Origin: Phocaeicola massiliensis B84634 = Timone 84634 = DSM 17679 = JCM 13223
GTDB lineage: Bacteria; Bacteroidota; Bacteroidia; Bacteroidales; Bacteroidaceae
Assembly: GCF_000382445.1 (NCBI RefSeq)
Contig: NZ_KB905474.1
Span: 186,001 to 250,000 of the forward strand
DNA length: 64,000 bases
Reading direction: 5' to 3'
Below are positions 37,810 to 48,899 of the stretch, piece after piece; position 1 is the first letter of the stretch, and the number at the start of each line of letters is the position of its first letter. The position numbers and the translations under genes are program-made. The notes beneath the pieces are model-generated. The model was not told the DNA's origin. It ran no database searches and worked only from the letters and a program-made list of their open reading frames with translations.

Positions 37810-40800
37810 CTCCCTTGTATTTCAGGCTTATCAATATACTTGGATGGCGACACTCCGAATTGCTCAGTGAAATGTTTTCGGAGTGTGCGGGTGTCGCTAT
37901 AACCTACCATTTCGGCTATTTCTTGAATGGAATATCTGTTCTCCATAATTAGAGAGGCAGCCTTGCTCATCCGTACACTCCGAATCATATCAATAGCAGC
38001 CAGCTCGCTACGTTGCTTTATTTTTCTATAAAGGGTAGGCTGACTCATATTCAATTGCTCCGCCAACATTTTTACATTAAAGTTCTCATTCGCCAGATTA
38101 GCTTCTATGACGTGAATAATTTGCTGTATAAAATCATCCGGAGCATTATTCCCATCCGTTTCCGGTTCACTTTCCTGCTGCCTCAACATCAACGTCTTTG
38201 TATATATCCTCTTCAGGCGTTCCCGCTGGAGTATCAGGTTCCGGACTTTTGCCTTCAATACCTCCGGATTGAAGGGTTTCATCATATAATCATCCACACC
38301 TATTTTTGAAGCCTGCAACACATCCGCATCCTCAGCCTTTGCCGTCAGCATCAAAATAGGGATATGTGCTGTCCGAGGCTGCTCACGCAATTCCCGGCAA
38401 CAGGTAAACCCATCTTTTACAGGCATCATTATATCAGAAATAATCAAATCCGGAATTTTACTCATTGCCACATCAACCCCCTCTTCACCGTTTGCCGCCT
38501 CATATACAGCATAATCTTTACAGAATAAAGAACAGACATAGTGCCGGATTTCTTCATTGTCCTCAATAACAAGAAGAGATGTTTTTTTATTCGAAGGCTT
38601 GTCTTCCTGCCCTTCCGCCTGCATTACCGGTAACGGAAGAGCATATTCTTCCATCTCCGGAGCACCAACAATCTCATACCGGTCCTCTGCAAAATGTGCA
38701 TTTCCCTCAGGAATCAATAATGTGAAAGTGCTACCCTTTCCGAGAGTACTGTCCAAAGTCACCGTGCCATGATGAAGATCCATCGTATTTTTAACAATAC
38801 GCAAGCCTATGCCTACCTTATTAGAAAACAAAGGTATATTTTCTCCGGTAATAAATGATTCAAAGATCCTCCCCCGTAACTCTTCCGGTATTCCTTTACC
38901 TGTATCCGATATGATTATACTGCAAAATGAATATCCATCTATCTCGATACGGTTCATCTTAAAAATCACCTTTCCATTCGGAGATGTATACTTAAACGCA
39001 TTAGATAATAAATTACGGATAGCCGAACTTATTTTTTCCACGTCTATCCATAGCAAAAGTGGCTCATTCAGCGATTCAACCGTAAAGTTAATCCCTTCTG
39101 TTTCTGCCAGTTCATGAAAAGAATCGGTTATCTGCCTTGCCAATACCACTATATCGACTTTCGAAATCCGGAGTTTAATCATACCTGCTTCAATCTTCTG
39201 CACATAAAGCAAATGATCGACCAATGTCTGCAAAGAGGTTCCATTGCGATACATGGCAGCCAGTTTAGTATAGACGGTGTCTGAAGGGCGGACGGTTCCT
39301 AACAACTCCTGCAGGGGAGATAAGATTAAAGTTAAAGGTGTACGCAACTCGTGAGCTGCATTCGTAAAGAAATTCTCGCGTTCCATCCGAATCTGCTTCT
39401 CCTTGTCACGCTCTACAGTAGCAGCAAATATCTCATGTTCCAAGCGCAACTCGTGCTCCAACCTCTTTTGCCGTAATTTAATACGCTGCATAACCATATA
39501 AATTATTATCCCTCCCAGCACCATCATACAGAAGCGGAAAAAGAAAGTTTCACTCCAATGAGGCAAAATCTCTACTCTCAACGAGGTTATTTTACTGTCT
39601 CTTTCATCCGGATAAATATTTTTCACCTCAAAAACATACTCCCCGACAGGGAGATTAGCATACGAAACTTTTTCCCCTCCGTTAGTCACAAGCCAATCAG
39701 ACTGATAAGGACGAAGCCTGTAACTATACTTCTGCTGGCTTTCAGAATAAGAAAGGTTATTGAACGTCAGCGCAAAGTCACGATTCGCATGATTCAACCG
39801 GACAAAAGGCGTATAGAAAATACTTTGTGAAAGAATGGTCTGCCCATTGACCTCTCTTCCTATCTCTACAGGTTTATTATTTACCTCCAATCCGGTAATC
39901 ACGACAGATTCGGAAGTAGTAAACGCTTTAATGTCATCGGGGTTAAAATAAGTAAGATTTTTATTATTTCCCCAAAACAGGACATCCTCCCAATGCAGGA
40001 CAGAACGGTTACTGCCCGCAATGTAATAATTATAAAACAAATGCTGATGACGGCTATAACGGGAAATACCCGAATTAGAGCCCAACCAGATTTGCCCGTC
40101 CGCATCCTCAGTCATGCAACCAATAAAGTTACTGCACAATCCATCCCGGGTAGTATATACATGAGTTATCGCATCCTGTCCGGGAGAGAAAACTGCCAGA
40201 CCGGTCATGTATCCGACATACAGATTGCCATTGGACGAAGCTAATAATGAACGAACGGAATTCTCAGCCATACCGTACTTCTTTTCATAGCCGGTCTGCA
40301 ATTCATTTTCATTTATCACTTTACATATACCATAATTCGCAGTGCCCAGCCAAAGCGTATGATCATCGGTTTCAGCCATAGCACGAATATAAAGAGGAGA
40401 CAAGTTCTGTAATCCGGATACTTTAAAATGTATCTTCTTACCCCTGTTCGTTTCACGGTCGAATAACCAAAGTCCTTTATGTGTACCAATCCAAAAACGA
40501 CCTTTGCTATCAAGAAATAGGGCCCAGACAGATGATTTGTTAAGGCCACCATCTTCCGTGATCAATCGCAATATCTTGAATGAGCGTTCTTTTTTACAAT
40601 AACAGGTCAATGAACCATCTAAATTTCCAAACCATAAATTTCCTTTCTCATCTTTCAGACTGCACAACACTGTCTGTCGTTTTTTCACATCTTGATCTCC
40701 CACTTGAAAGAAGTCTATTTTTTCCGAAGTATCAAACGCTGTCCGGCTCCGCATAATTCCTTTATGGTATGTTGCCAACCAAAGATAATGATCGTCATCC

Positions 40801-41894
40801 GCTACAATAGAACAAATCTCATTATGCCTGTCCTGATAAAAACAATTATAAAACTGCATACGCAAATCCGACCAGATAACTCCTCCACCATCCGTACCTA
40901 TCCACAGAATACCATGTGAATCGTAATAAGCCGCAATCATCCTCGTTTCAAGATTGCGGTACATCAAAGAAGAAGTGTTACTATAAACTTCCGTCAATAT
41001 CTCGTCCTGATTATTTTTATCTATTGTCATCACCGTATATCCATTCCACGTTACGGCCAGATATTTATTCTCATTTAATTTGATAACGCTGAAAACATCT
41101 GTATGAGAAAGTCTGTCGGATACCGGAGCCACATGATAAGTCAACTGCTTAATTTTCCCGGTTCGTTCATTATAATAAATAACCCCATGAGCAATTGTAG
41201 AAATCCATATCCGACCATCATCATACAAAACAGAATTTACAGACAGACTACCGGTACGCCCCAAGTCAATCACCCGAAAGGAATTCAGGTTTGTCGCATC
41301 CAACAAGATAATTCTACCTTTTTCATCAATCAGGCAGATACTTTTTTTATCCGAAGAATAAGTGATGGCAACCAAAAGATTATCCTGATTATCCCAGCCT
41401 GTATATTTTTCTTGAATCCGAAGTCGAAGCTCACCCTCTTTTGATGCGCACCGCTTCATTAAATGCAGCTCACTCCCGGAAATCACCCAAACCAACGAAT
41501 CGTTCTTCTGCAACATCCCCCAAGATGGAATCCTCTTTTCCGAGGAAGAAACCACAGACAAAAACCGCTCTTTTTTCAAATCAAATGCAGAAAAGACACC
41601 ATTATCCACAAATGCCAGCACCCCGTCAAAAACCTCCTTTAAGTTTGAGATACTAGGATAACTATTACTTTGTTCAAAATTCGTAATCTGCCTGCCGTCA
41701 TAACGACTCAATCCGTTTCGGGTTCCAAACCAAACGAAACCTTCTTTATCCTTATAAACAGCAGATACGGTATTGTCGGCCAATCCGTTTTGCATATTGA
41801 GCAGATGCACGTCTTTTTCTAAAAAAGCATAACACACATCCGGCAGTAATATACATACTCCAATTATAACCAGTGATAAGATTTTAAGGTTCAT
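37806..41894 (-). CDS. Hybrid two-component system regulator (HTCS) of the adjacent PUL
   Basis: The 1362-residue protein joins all two-component parts in one chain. It has a signal anchor, a periplasmic sensor of about 14 beta-propeller strands (repeats such as GFVWFGTRNGLSRYDGR and GKGRFWIGTHKGLW-type), and a Y_Y_Y domain ending near 760. A TM follows at about 785-805. HisKA has His848 in HELRTP, the HATPase has RNLLSNAFKY and DTGKGIPEEL, and the receiver has Asp1154 in ISDIMMP. A C-terminal AraC-type HTH ends the chain. No catalytic residue is missing. It is divergent from susC and should activate it when a breakdown product of the target glycan binds the propeller. Confidence 0.96.
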   Translation of the reverse strand: MNLKILSLVIIGVCILLPDVCYAFLEKDVHLLNMQNGLADNTVSAVYKDKEGFVWFGTRNGLSRYDGRQITNFEQSNSYPSISNLKEVFDGVLAFVDNGVFSAFDLKKERFLSVVSSSEKRIPSWGMLQKNDSLVWVISGSELHLMKRCASKEGELRLRIQEKYTGWDNQDNLLVAITYSSDKKSICLIDEKGRIILLDATNLNSFRVIDLGRTGSLSVNSVLYDDGRIWISTIAHGVIYYNERTGKIKQLTYHVAPVSDRLSHTDVFSVIKLNENKYLAVTWNGYTVMTIDKNNQDEILTEVYSNTSSLMYRNLETRMIAAYYDSHGILWIGTDGGGVIWSDLRMQFYNCFYQDRHNEICSIVADDDHYLWLATYHKGIMRSRTAFDTSEKIDFFQVGDQDVKKRQTVLCSLKDEKGNLWFGNLDGSLTCYCKKERSFKILRLITEDGGLNKSSVWALFLDSKGRFWIGTHKGLWLFDRETNRGKKIHFKVSGLQNLSPLYIRAMAETDDHTLWLGTANYGICKVINENELQTGYEKKYGMAENSVRSLLASSNGNLYVGYMTGLAVFSPGQDAITHVYTTRDGLCSNFIGCMTEDADGQIWLGSNSGISRYSRHQHLFYNYYIAGSNRSVLHWEDVLFWGNNKNLTYFNPDDIKAFTTSESVVITGLEVNNKPVEIGREVNGQTILSQSIFYTPFVRLNHANRDFALTFNNLSYSESQQKYSYRLRPYQSDWLVTNGGEKVSYANLPVGEYVFEVKNIYPDERDSKITSLRVEILPHWSETFFFRFCMMVLGGIIIYMVMQRIKLRQKRLEHELRLEHEIFAATVERDKEKQIRMERENFFTNAAHELRTPLTLILSPLQELLGTVRPSDTVYTKLAAMYRNGTSLQTLVDHLLYVQKIEAGMIKLRISKVDIVVLARQITDSFHELAETEGINFTVESLNEPLLLWIDVEKISSAIRNLLSNAFKYTSPNGKVIFKMNRIEIDGYSFCSIIISDTGKGIPEELRGRIFESFITGENIPLFSNKVGIGLRIVKNTMDLHHGTVTLDSTLGKGSTFTLLIPEGNAHFAEDRYEIVGAPEMEEYALPLPVMQAEGQEDKPSNKKTSLLVIEDNEEIRHYVCSLFCKDYAVYEAANGEEGVDVAMSKIPDLIISDIMMPVKDGFTCCRELREQPRTAHIPILMLTAKAEDADVLQASKIGVDDYMMKPFNPEVLKAKVRNLILQRERLKRIYTKTLMLRQQESEPETDGNNAPDDFIQQIIHVIEANLANENFNVKMLAEQLNMSQPTLYRKIKQRSELAAIDMIRSVRMSKAASLIMENRYSIQEIAEMVGYSDTRTLRKHFTEQFGVSPSKYIDKPEIQGS

Positions 41895-42030
41895 ATTTAA
41901 TTCATTACCTATAGCAAAGGAATAAAATAAAAAAGAGATAGCAACAAAGATTCACGAAAAAATATAGAGATGCATTAAACATGCATGCTGAATGAAATGA
42001 ACGTGTATTAAGCCACTTCACTGATTAACA

Positions 42031-42038
42031 TACATTTG
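42031..42038 (+). promoter_or_regulatory. Putative PUL promoter -7 box
   Basis: TACATTTG matches TAnnTTTG, 41 nt upstream of susC. No -33 TTTG is visible, as expected of an activator-dependent promoter. Confidence 0.45.
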
Positions 42039-42078
42039 CAATGTATTAACCTAATGTCTAATTAAAAAATAGAGAAGC

Positions 42079-45000
42079 ATGAAAAAAATCTCAATTCTAT
42101 TTTTGATATTGCTTTGTAGCTGTACATTCCTGTACGCACAGCAATTCAGCATCACCGGTGTAGTCACGGATAAAAAGCTCAAAGAGCCTATTATCGGTGC
42201 CAGTGTCATTGTCAAAGGGACAACCAATGGAACGGTGACAGACCTTGATGGAAATTTCACATTACAAGTTTCAAAAGAAAATGTGTTGGTTATCTCTTTC
42301 ATCGGATACATCACACAAGAAATTAAAGTCAATGAAAACCAATCTTCGTATAACATCCAAATGTCTGAAGACACACAAACGTTGGATGAGGTTGTCGTAG
42401 TCGGTTTTGGTACACAAAGAAAAGCTAATCTGACAGACGCTGTAGCTACAGTAGATACTAAAGTACTAGATTCCCGCCCCGTCAGTAACTTAGGCCAATC
42501 ATTACAAGGTACTGTTCCCGGTTTAAATTTATCTGTTGGAGGATTAGGAGGACAATTAGGACAAACAATGAACGTAAACATTCGTGGAACAGGTACGATC
42601 TCTACAGGTTCTAAAGCTGCTACGTTAGTTTTAATTGACGGTATAGAAGGCAATATGAACAATCTGAATCCGGATGATGTAGAGTCTATCTCCGTATTAA
42701 AAGATGCAGCCGCCAGTTCTATTTATGGTTCACGCGCAGCATTCGGCGTGATTTTGATTACTACTAAAAAAGGTAAAGCAGGAAAAGCCAGTATCTCTTA
42801 TTCCGGAAATGCCCGTTATGCCGGTCCTAACCATTTGCCGGATTTAATGAATTCCTATCAATTCGCTAATTATTTTAACGAAGGTAGTATTAACGGAGGA
42901 GGAAAAGCTATTTTTGATGAAGATACCATGGAACGTATCCAGCAATACATGAATGGTGAAATTACAACCAGCACTATTGCCAATGCAAATGGTAACTGGC
43001 AATTCCATGAAAAAGCCAATGACAATGTAAACTGGTACAAAACCCACTACAAATGGGCATGGTCTCAAGAGCATAACCTGAATATCAACGGAGGCAGTGA
43101 TAAAAGCCAATATTATGTATCAGCCAACTATCTGGATCAAGACGGCAACCTGCGTTACGGAAATGATTCCTATGAACGTATTTCAACCAATGCAAAATTT
43201 AATGCACAGCCTTTTAAATGGTTGGATATAGAAGTCAATACTAAATATGTTTATACCAAATTAGACAACCCTCTTTACAGCGACATGAATGGCTTATTCT
43301 ATCATGATGTGGCACGCCTATGGCCTACAATGCCGTTTAAAGATCCTAACGGTCACTATATGCGCAACGGAAAATTGGGACAACTTACGAATGGAAGCCG
43401 TTCCATTACCAGTAATAATAACGTTTATCTGCAAGGACAACTTGTTTTTCATCCTTTGAAAAACTGGAATATATATGCAAACGTAGGGTTACGCTTGATT
43501 GACCAAGTACAAAGACAGAATCTGAATAAAGTATACGAACACAATGTAGCCGGAGAAGCATTAGAGCTGGCATATGGTGGAGAATATGCAGTAGGACAAA
43601 CCGGAGCCATGCAATATTGGACTAAAGCCAATCATTTAACAACCAGCTTATATAGTGATTATTCTTTTTCATTCGATGAACATCAATTCAAAGTAATGGC
43701 AGGAGTCAATACAGAAAAATACAACAACCGTTATCTTTCTGTGAAACGTATGGATCTCATTACCGAATCAGTACCCGAAATCGGCACTGCAACAGGCGAA
43801 GATAAAATAAATGAAGCCAGTGCTTACACTTGGGCTACAACGGGGTTCTTTGGACGTATTAACTATGATTACTCTAATAAATATTTTATTGCCGGTAACT
43901 TGCGCTATGACGGTTCTTCTCGTTTCCTCCGAAAAGACCGTTGGGGACTGTTCGGTTCGTTTTCTTTAGGCTGGAATATGGCGGCCGAAGATTTTTTCCC
44001 GGTAGATGAAAATATTATCAACCAATTAAAGCCTCGTGTATCCTGGGGTACACTAGGTAATCAAAATACGAATTCTTATTATCCCATGTATTTATTGCAA
44101 ACAGTCAAGACCAATGGAGGAAGCTGGCTAATGGGAGACTCTAAACCAACAGTTGCCGGTATGCCCGGAACAATTAGCAGTTCATTGACTTGGGAAACAG
44201 TACAATCCTTAAATATTGGTTTTGATTTAGGAATGTTCAGAAATCGACTTAACGTAAATTTCGATTATTTTATCCGTAAGACATTGGATATGGTCGGTCC
44301 GGCTTCTGAAGTTGCTTCTATCTATGGCATCGGTATGCCGGCAAGCAATAACACAGACTTACGCACCAAAGGATGGGAAGTAGCCGCCAGTTGGCGTGAC
44401 AGAATAGGACAAGTTAATTATAATATAGGCTTCAACATGGCAGATTCCCGCTCATTTGTCGACAAGTATCCCAACAAATCCAAATCACTCAGCACCTATT
44501 ATAAAGATCAGGAATTAGGAGCCATTTGGGGATATGTAACTCATGGAATAGCTAAAAGCCAATCGGAAATGGACGAATGGACAAAAGATAACAACCCTTC
44601 ATGGGGCTCAGGCTGGGGAGAAGGTGATATTATGTTCGAAGACCTTAATGGAGATAAAGTAATCAACGAAGGAGCTAATACAGTAGACGATCCGGGAGAC
44701 CGCAAAATTATTGGTAACTCCACCCCACGTTTCAGATTTGGCTTAGATTTAGGAGTTGAATGGAAAGGTATCGACTTTAGTATGTTCTGGCAAGGAGTCG
44801 CAAAACGCGATTTATGGCTGGATGGTCCCATGTTTTGGGGAATCTCAGGAGGAGAATGGCAATCAACCGGCTTAAAAGAGCATTTGGATTATTATCGCCC
44901 AGAAAATACAACTTCTGTATTTGGTCCCAATACCAATGCTTATTTTCCCAAAATGTATATGAGCAAAGATATGAATCAAAAAGTACAAACGCGTTACTTG

Positions 45001-45246
45001 CAAAACGGTGCCTATGCCCGTTTAAAAAATATCCAACTAGGGTATACTTTCCCGACACAAATCATCAACAAACTACATATGCAGAAATTACGTGTATATG
45101 TCAGTGCCGAGAATGTATTGACTATCACCAGTCTACCTAGCGGTTTTGACCCAGAGACAACTTATTCAAATTATTCTGATGGAAACTCCGGCAAAACTTA
45201 TCCACTGCAAACAACTATATCTTTTGGACTAAATGCAACATTCTAA
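42079..45246 (+). CDS. SusC-like TonB-dependent outer-membrane transporter
   Basis: The 1055-residue protein has a signal peptide (about 1-21), a carboxypeptidase-D-like regulatory domain (FSITGVVTDKKLKEPIIGAS) and the TonB-box region (TLDEVVVVGFGTQRKANLTDAV). The plug carries the SusC motif VLKDAAASSIYGSRAAFGVILITTKKG, and a 22-strand barrel ends in an aromatic residue (GLNATF). It imports oligosaccharides across the outer membrane with its SusD lid. The partner SusD gene, 12 nt downstream, is split by an insertion sequence, so the transporter may lack its lipoprotein lid. Confidence 0.96.
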   Translation: MKKISILFLILLCSCTFLYAQQFSITGVVTDKKLKEPIIGASVIVKGTTNGTVTDLDGNFTLQVSKENVLVISFIGYITQEIKVNENQSSYNIQMSEDTQTLDEVVVVGFGTQRKANLTDAVATVDTKVLDSRPVSNLGQSLQGTVPGLNLSVGGLGGQLGQTMNVNIRGTGTISTGSKAATLVLIDGIEGNMNNLNPDDVESISVLKDAAASSIYGSRAAFGVILITTKKGKAGKASISYSGNARYAGPNHLPDLMNSYQFANYFNEGSINGGGKAIFDEDTMERIQQYMNGEITTSTIANANGNWQFHEKANDNVNWYKTHYKWAWSQEHNLNINGGSDKSQYYVSANYLDQDGNLRYGNDSYERISTNAKFNAQPFKWLDIEVNTKYVYTKLDNPLYSDMNGLFYHDVARLWPTMPFKDPNGHYMRNGKLGQLTNGSRSITSNNNVYLQGQLVFHPLKNWNIYANVGLRLIDQVQRQNLNKVYEHNVAGEALELAYGGEYAVGQTGAMQYWTKANHLTTSLYSDYSFSFDEHQFKVMAGVNTEKYNNRYLSVKRMDLITESVPEIGTATGEDKINEASAYTWATTGFFGRINYDYSNKYFIAGNLRYDGSSRFLRKDRWGLFGSFSLGWNMAAEDFFPVDENIINQLKPRVSWGTLGNQNTNSYYPMYLLQTVKTNGGSWLMGDSKPTVAGMPGTISSSLTWETVQSLNIGFDLGMFRNRLNVNFDYFIRKTLDMVGPASEVASIYGIGMPASNNTDLRTKGWEVAASWRDRIGQVNYNIGFNMADSRSFVDKYPNKSKSLSTYYKDQELGAIWGYVTHGIAKSQSEMDEWTKDNNPSWGSGWGEGDIMFEDLNGDKVINEGANTVDDPGDRKIIGNSTPRFRFGLDLGVEWKGIDFSMFWQGVAKRDLWLDGPMFWGISGGEWQSTGLKEHLDYYRPENTTSVFGPNTNAYFPKMYMSKDMNQKVQTRYLQNGAYARLKNIQLGYTFPTQIINKLHMQKLRVYVSAENVLTITSLPSGFDPETTYSNYSDGNSGKTYPLQTTISFGLNATF

Positions 45247-45258
45247 ATAACAAAACAT

Positions 45259-45779
45259 ATGAAAAAGATTCTATTATATACATTCATAGCCGCTGCAAGT
45301 ACTCTTACGACTTCATGCAATGACTATCTGGATTGTGAACCTATCACTTCCGTCAGCACTAATGTTTATCTTTATTCTGAAACAGACCTGGCTGCTTACG
45401 CTGCTAAATTTTACAATGACAGTGAAAACGAAAATAATGGAGAATATGGCAATATTCTCCCATCCCATGGTTCTGCTACTTATAATTTAGGTCTGTTCCA
45501 AAAAGATAATGGAACCGACAATCAGACTGCCGACTCACCAAGCAAACTCTTCGTAAAAGGACAATACCATGTCGGCGATGACGACTTATGGCATAAATAT
45601 TTCCGTAAGATACGTGCGACCAATTATTTTATCCAAACTGTAACCGAACGCTATGAAAACGGAGAAATATCCGGTAATGATGCCAATATCAGACACTATA
45701 TTGGCGAAGTATATTTCTTCCGTGCCTATATTTATCTCACAGCATTGCAGAATTTGGGTGATTTCCCCATTCTGACTGA
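45259..45779 (+). pseudogene. SusD-like lipoprotein, 5' part interrupted by an IS
   Basis: The first 173 residues of a SusD homologue are present: lipobox signal peptide (STLTTSC), NDYLDCEPITSVSTNVY, and the TPR-like region RATNYFIQTVTERYEN with GEVYFFRAYIYLTALQNLGDFPIL. The frame then runs into the insertion sequence and stops at 45804. Joining it to the 3' part through a single copy of the 7-bp target gives a continuous 682-residue SusD, so the gene was intact before the insertion. The 5' part alone could give a truncated lipoprotein. Confidence 0.95.
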
Positions 45780-47364
45780 CTTAAGTTTCGCAAGTAAAGT
45801 GTAGCTCCTCAGGCGGCTGGTGTCAGCCTGTCGAAAGCCTGCTTCACAGCTTTGATTTGTTTATCGTTTGATATTACTTGTTCAGTCAGAACCATTGCAT
45901 CACAGTTAAGTACCTCGGCAATGACGTTTATAACTTCTACAATCAGCAGCCAGATTTTTTCTGCTACTGAAAGTTCAACAGAGTTCTTTGAAATTTCAGC
46001 AAAGAGTCCTCCGATAGTTTCGTATGACTCATAGCGTTTGACATAACTGAGAATATTGTATTGCAGTACGCACAATGATATGCCTGCAATCTGTCCGGCG
46101 AAGTCTCTGCACTGGTTCTTTCCGAGTTTAAGATTTTGCTTCATCTCTTTGTGAGCCACTTCGATAACCCATCTTCTTGAGTAAAGTCTGAAGGCTTCTT
46201 TCGCATCAAGTTTCAAATCCGAGGTAAGCAGAGCATTCCAATTGCCGTTCTTGCCTCTTCTGTAGAAGAACAGGCAGACCTTAATGCTGGAGATTTTAGC
46301 AGAGACAGTTGCTGTGTAGTAACCGATTGAGCGGCTATACTTTACGTTCTTGGATTTTTGGAGAGCCTTGATAAGTTCAGGCGCTGTCTTGTTTCCAAGA
46401 TCTGTCTCATACTTTGTCTTGCCCATCTTTATCATTCCGATAAGGTGGCATCCAAAGTGCCTTGAGACCACGAACTTCAAAAGTTCAGAGCAGGTAAACC
46501 AACTGTCAACAAGAAGATAATCGAAACGTACACCCTCTATGATTGAGCGCTTGAGCATGCTGATGGCCGTCTCAATCTTACTTGCAAAATACTCAGCGCT
46601 ACGCCTGGCAATACGCTCATCCCCTGAGTGTTCCTTACAATAGCGAGCCTCCGTCTGTTTCTTGAATAACCCCTGTGGCTTATCGCTTCGTTTTCCCTCC
46701 TCTCCATGGAGAGAAAAGTCAAGGAGAAACTGGGATACACCATCCGTAAAGCAGAGGAACATTGCCTTGAATCCAAGTATAGGCTTCATTTGGGTATGAG
46801 AGAATACCTTGCCAATCTTCTCGGTCTTGAATCCGGTCTTCGGAAGGTCTGTATCATCGATGATGACGCATCTGATGTCCGACTTCAATGTCGTTCTGCG
46901 TTTCACACGTGAATACAACTGCCTGAAAACCGAGTAGATTATACGTCGCCAATTGATGTTGCCGTCGTTCATGAAACGATAGAACATATCTTTGTGGCAG
47001 ACAAATATCTTACCCAGGGCAGAAGACGAATAGTTGGCAGCATTCTTAATTGAAAAGAACGGGAACAGAACAAGCAGTTGTAACACCTGAAGACAGGTGA
47101 ATTTGCAATTCGGATTCTTAACTGACCCGATAACTTTGCTTTGTATCCTTATGCTGTTCATAATGGTTGATATGCTGTTTATTGCCTTGCTGGAGTCATT
47201 GTTTGCAAAAAACTCTTGGAGTTCACCGATAATATGTCTATTTTTGTTCATGGCTAAAGGGTGCTATATGTTTGTTTGGCGACATTAATATAGTGATAAT
47301 CATTGAATTATCAAACTCTTTAGCCTTTTTTTATTACATTATTTGAGTACTTGCGAAACTTGAG
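45780..47364 (-). mobile_element. IS4-type insertion sequence, 1585 bp
   Basis: Terminal inverted repeats of 17 bp with one mismatch (CTTAAGTTTCGCAAGTA at 45780-45796; its complement at 47348-47364) bound one transposase gene. A 7-bp direct repeat TGACTGA lies at 45773-45779 and 47365-47371, the target duplication. It interrupts a SusD gene in the orientation opposite to that gene's transcription. Confidence 0.95.
45809..47251 (-). CDS. IS4-family DDE transposase
   Basis: The 480-residue protein fills the insertion sequence. It carries an N-terminal domain (KVIGSVKNPNCKFTCLQVLQ), the DDE core with VIIDDTDLPKTGFKTEK (first Asp) and LLVDSWFTCSELL (second Asp), and the YREK-type signature YSRRWVIEVAHKEMKQ with the catalytic Glu. 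All expected residues are present and the frame is intact, so the element is probably active. The product cuts and pastes the IS. Confidence 0.93.
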   Translation of the reverse strand: MNKNRHIIGELQEFFANNDSSKAINSISTIMNSIRIQSKVIGSVKNPNCKFTCLQVLQLLVLFPFFSIKNAANYSSSALGKIFVCHKDMFYRFMNDGNINWRRIIYSVFRQLYSRVKRRTTLKSDIRCVIIDDTDLPKTGFKTEKIGKVFSHTQMKPILGFKAMFLCFTDGVSQFLLDFSLHGEEGKRSDKPQGLFKKQTEARYCKEHSGDERIARRSAEYFASKIETAISMLKRSIIEGVRFDYLLVDSWFTCSELLKFVVSRHFGCHLIGMIKMGKTKYETDLGNKTAPELIKALQKSKNVKYSRSIGYYTATVSAKISSIKVCLFFYRRGKNGNWNALLTSDLKLDAKEAFRLYSRRWVIEVAHKEMKQNLKLGKNQCRDFAGQIAGISLCVLQYNILSYVKRYESYETIGGLFAEISKNSVELSVAEKIWLLIVEVINVIAEVLNCDAMVLTEQVISNDKQIKAVKQAFDRLTPAA

Positions 47365-48899
47365 TGACTGAAATATTACCGGATGATTACGATGCCATAC
47401 GTGAAGCTTCCAAACGGCGTCCACGGAATGAAGTTGCACGCTTTATCTTATCTGATTTAGATAAAGCCTATGAATATATGCTCCCCAACGCTCCCGTAAG
47501 TAACCGATTAAACAAAGACTGCGCTGCATTAGTAAAAAGCCGTACAGCCCTATTTGAAGCAACATGGGAAAAATATCATAAAGGAAGCGCATTTGTTCCC
47601 GGTGGTCCCGGATGGCCTGGTGCTTCAATGGATTATTTAAAAGATTTCAGCTTTGATATCGATGCTGAAATTAAATATTTCCTACAGCAAGCAATAGAAG
47701 CAGCTGATATCGTAGCTCAAGGACATAGCTTGCACAACAATTATGCCGCACTATTTAATTCTATTGATTTAAGCGGAATAGATGAAATTTTATTATGGCG
47801 TAAATATAGTGTCAACTCAGATGCCACTTCTTTCCACTTTGTCGTAAGCTATTTACAACGCAATGGCGGAGGTAACACAGGTTATACGCGCTCCATGGTA
47901 GATTCTTATCTGATGGCTGACGGCCTACCTATTTATGCCAGTACCAGTTATCAAGGAGACGATACATACGAACATATCTTTACCGACAGAGACGGACGCA
48001 TGGGACAGACGATTTTAAAAACCGGAGATCTGTTATCCGACGATCCCAATTTCGCTACTTGGATAAAGAAGAGTGATGGATATGGCTACTTTTACCGCCC
48101 TGAAATTTTCGAGGCCCAAAAAGAAAATAGTAATCCGACCGGATATTGTCTGCGCAAAGGATTGAACACATCCGGAGATATGCAATCAACAAAAGAGTCC
48201 TATACAGGATGTCCCATCTTCCGTGCAGCAGAGGCCTACCTGAATTATATAGAAGCTTATTACGAATTAAACGGAAATCTAGGTGGCAACTGCGATAAAT
48301 ACTGGAAAGCTCTTCGTACACGTGCCGGTATGAGTACAGACTATCAAAAGACCATAAACAATACAGACATCAGTAAAGAAAAGCAAGATTGGGGAAGTTA
48401 TTCTGCCGGTCAACAAATTAATACAACTCTGTACAATATCCGTCGTGAACGACGTATCGAATTGGTATCAGAAGGGTTCCGTATGGCAGACTTAAAACGT
48501 TGGCGTGCTTTGGATCAAGTAAAAGATGTGCATGTGCAAGGATTTAATTTTTGGGATAGCATGTATCAGCTGTACACAAATCCTCAAGCCGAAGATGCTG
48601 CAACCCCAATTGCCAAAATAACACTTTTAGAATATGGCGTAACAGACAAGACAGCCAATATTTCAGCAAAATCCGACCCATATGCAGAAGGAAAATATTT
48701 ATTACCTTATCGTAAAAATGCTGCTAATATTGGTTTCAGTGGACTAAATTGGAATACAAGCAAATATCTGTATCCTATTAGTAACAAGCAATTCCGCCTG
48801 ACTACCGCTGTTCCGGGTTCTAACGAATATGAAAGTTCTACCATTTATCAGAATCCCGGATGGAGCAGAAATGATGGAACTTTACCTGAAGGTGAATAA
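47365..48899 (+). pseudogene. SusD-like lipoprotein, 3' part
   Basis: This segment encodes residues 174-682 of the interrupted SusD: ILPDDYDAIREASKRRPRN, RFILSDLDKAYEYMLP, and the C-terminal FSGLNWNTSKYLYPISNKQF with NPGW near the end. It continues in the same frame as the 5' part across the target duplication. A GTG at 47364 (formed with the last base of the IS) could start translation of this part, but it would lack a signal peptide and so would not reach the outer membrane. Confidence 0.93.

Noticed and set aside
41895-42078. Invertible promoter ahead of susC
   Set aside because: No pair of inverted repeats flanks the promoter box.
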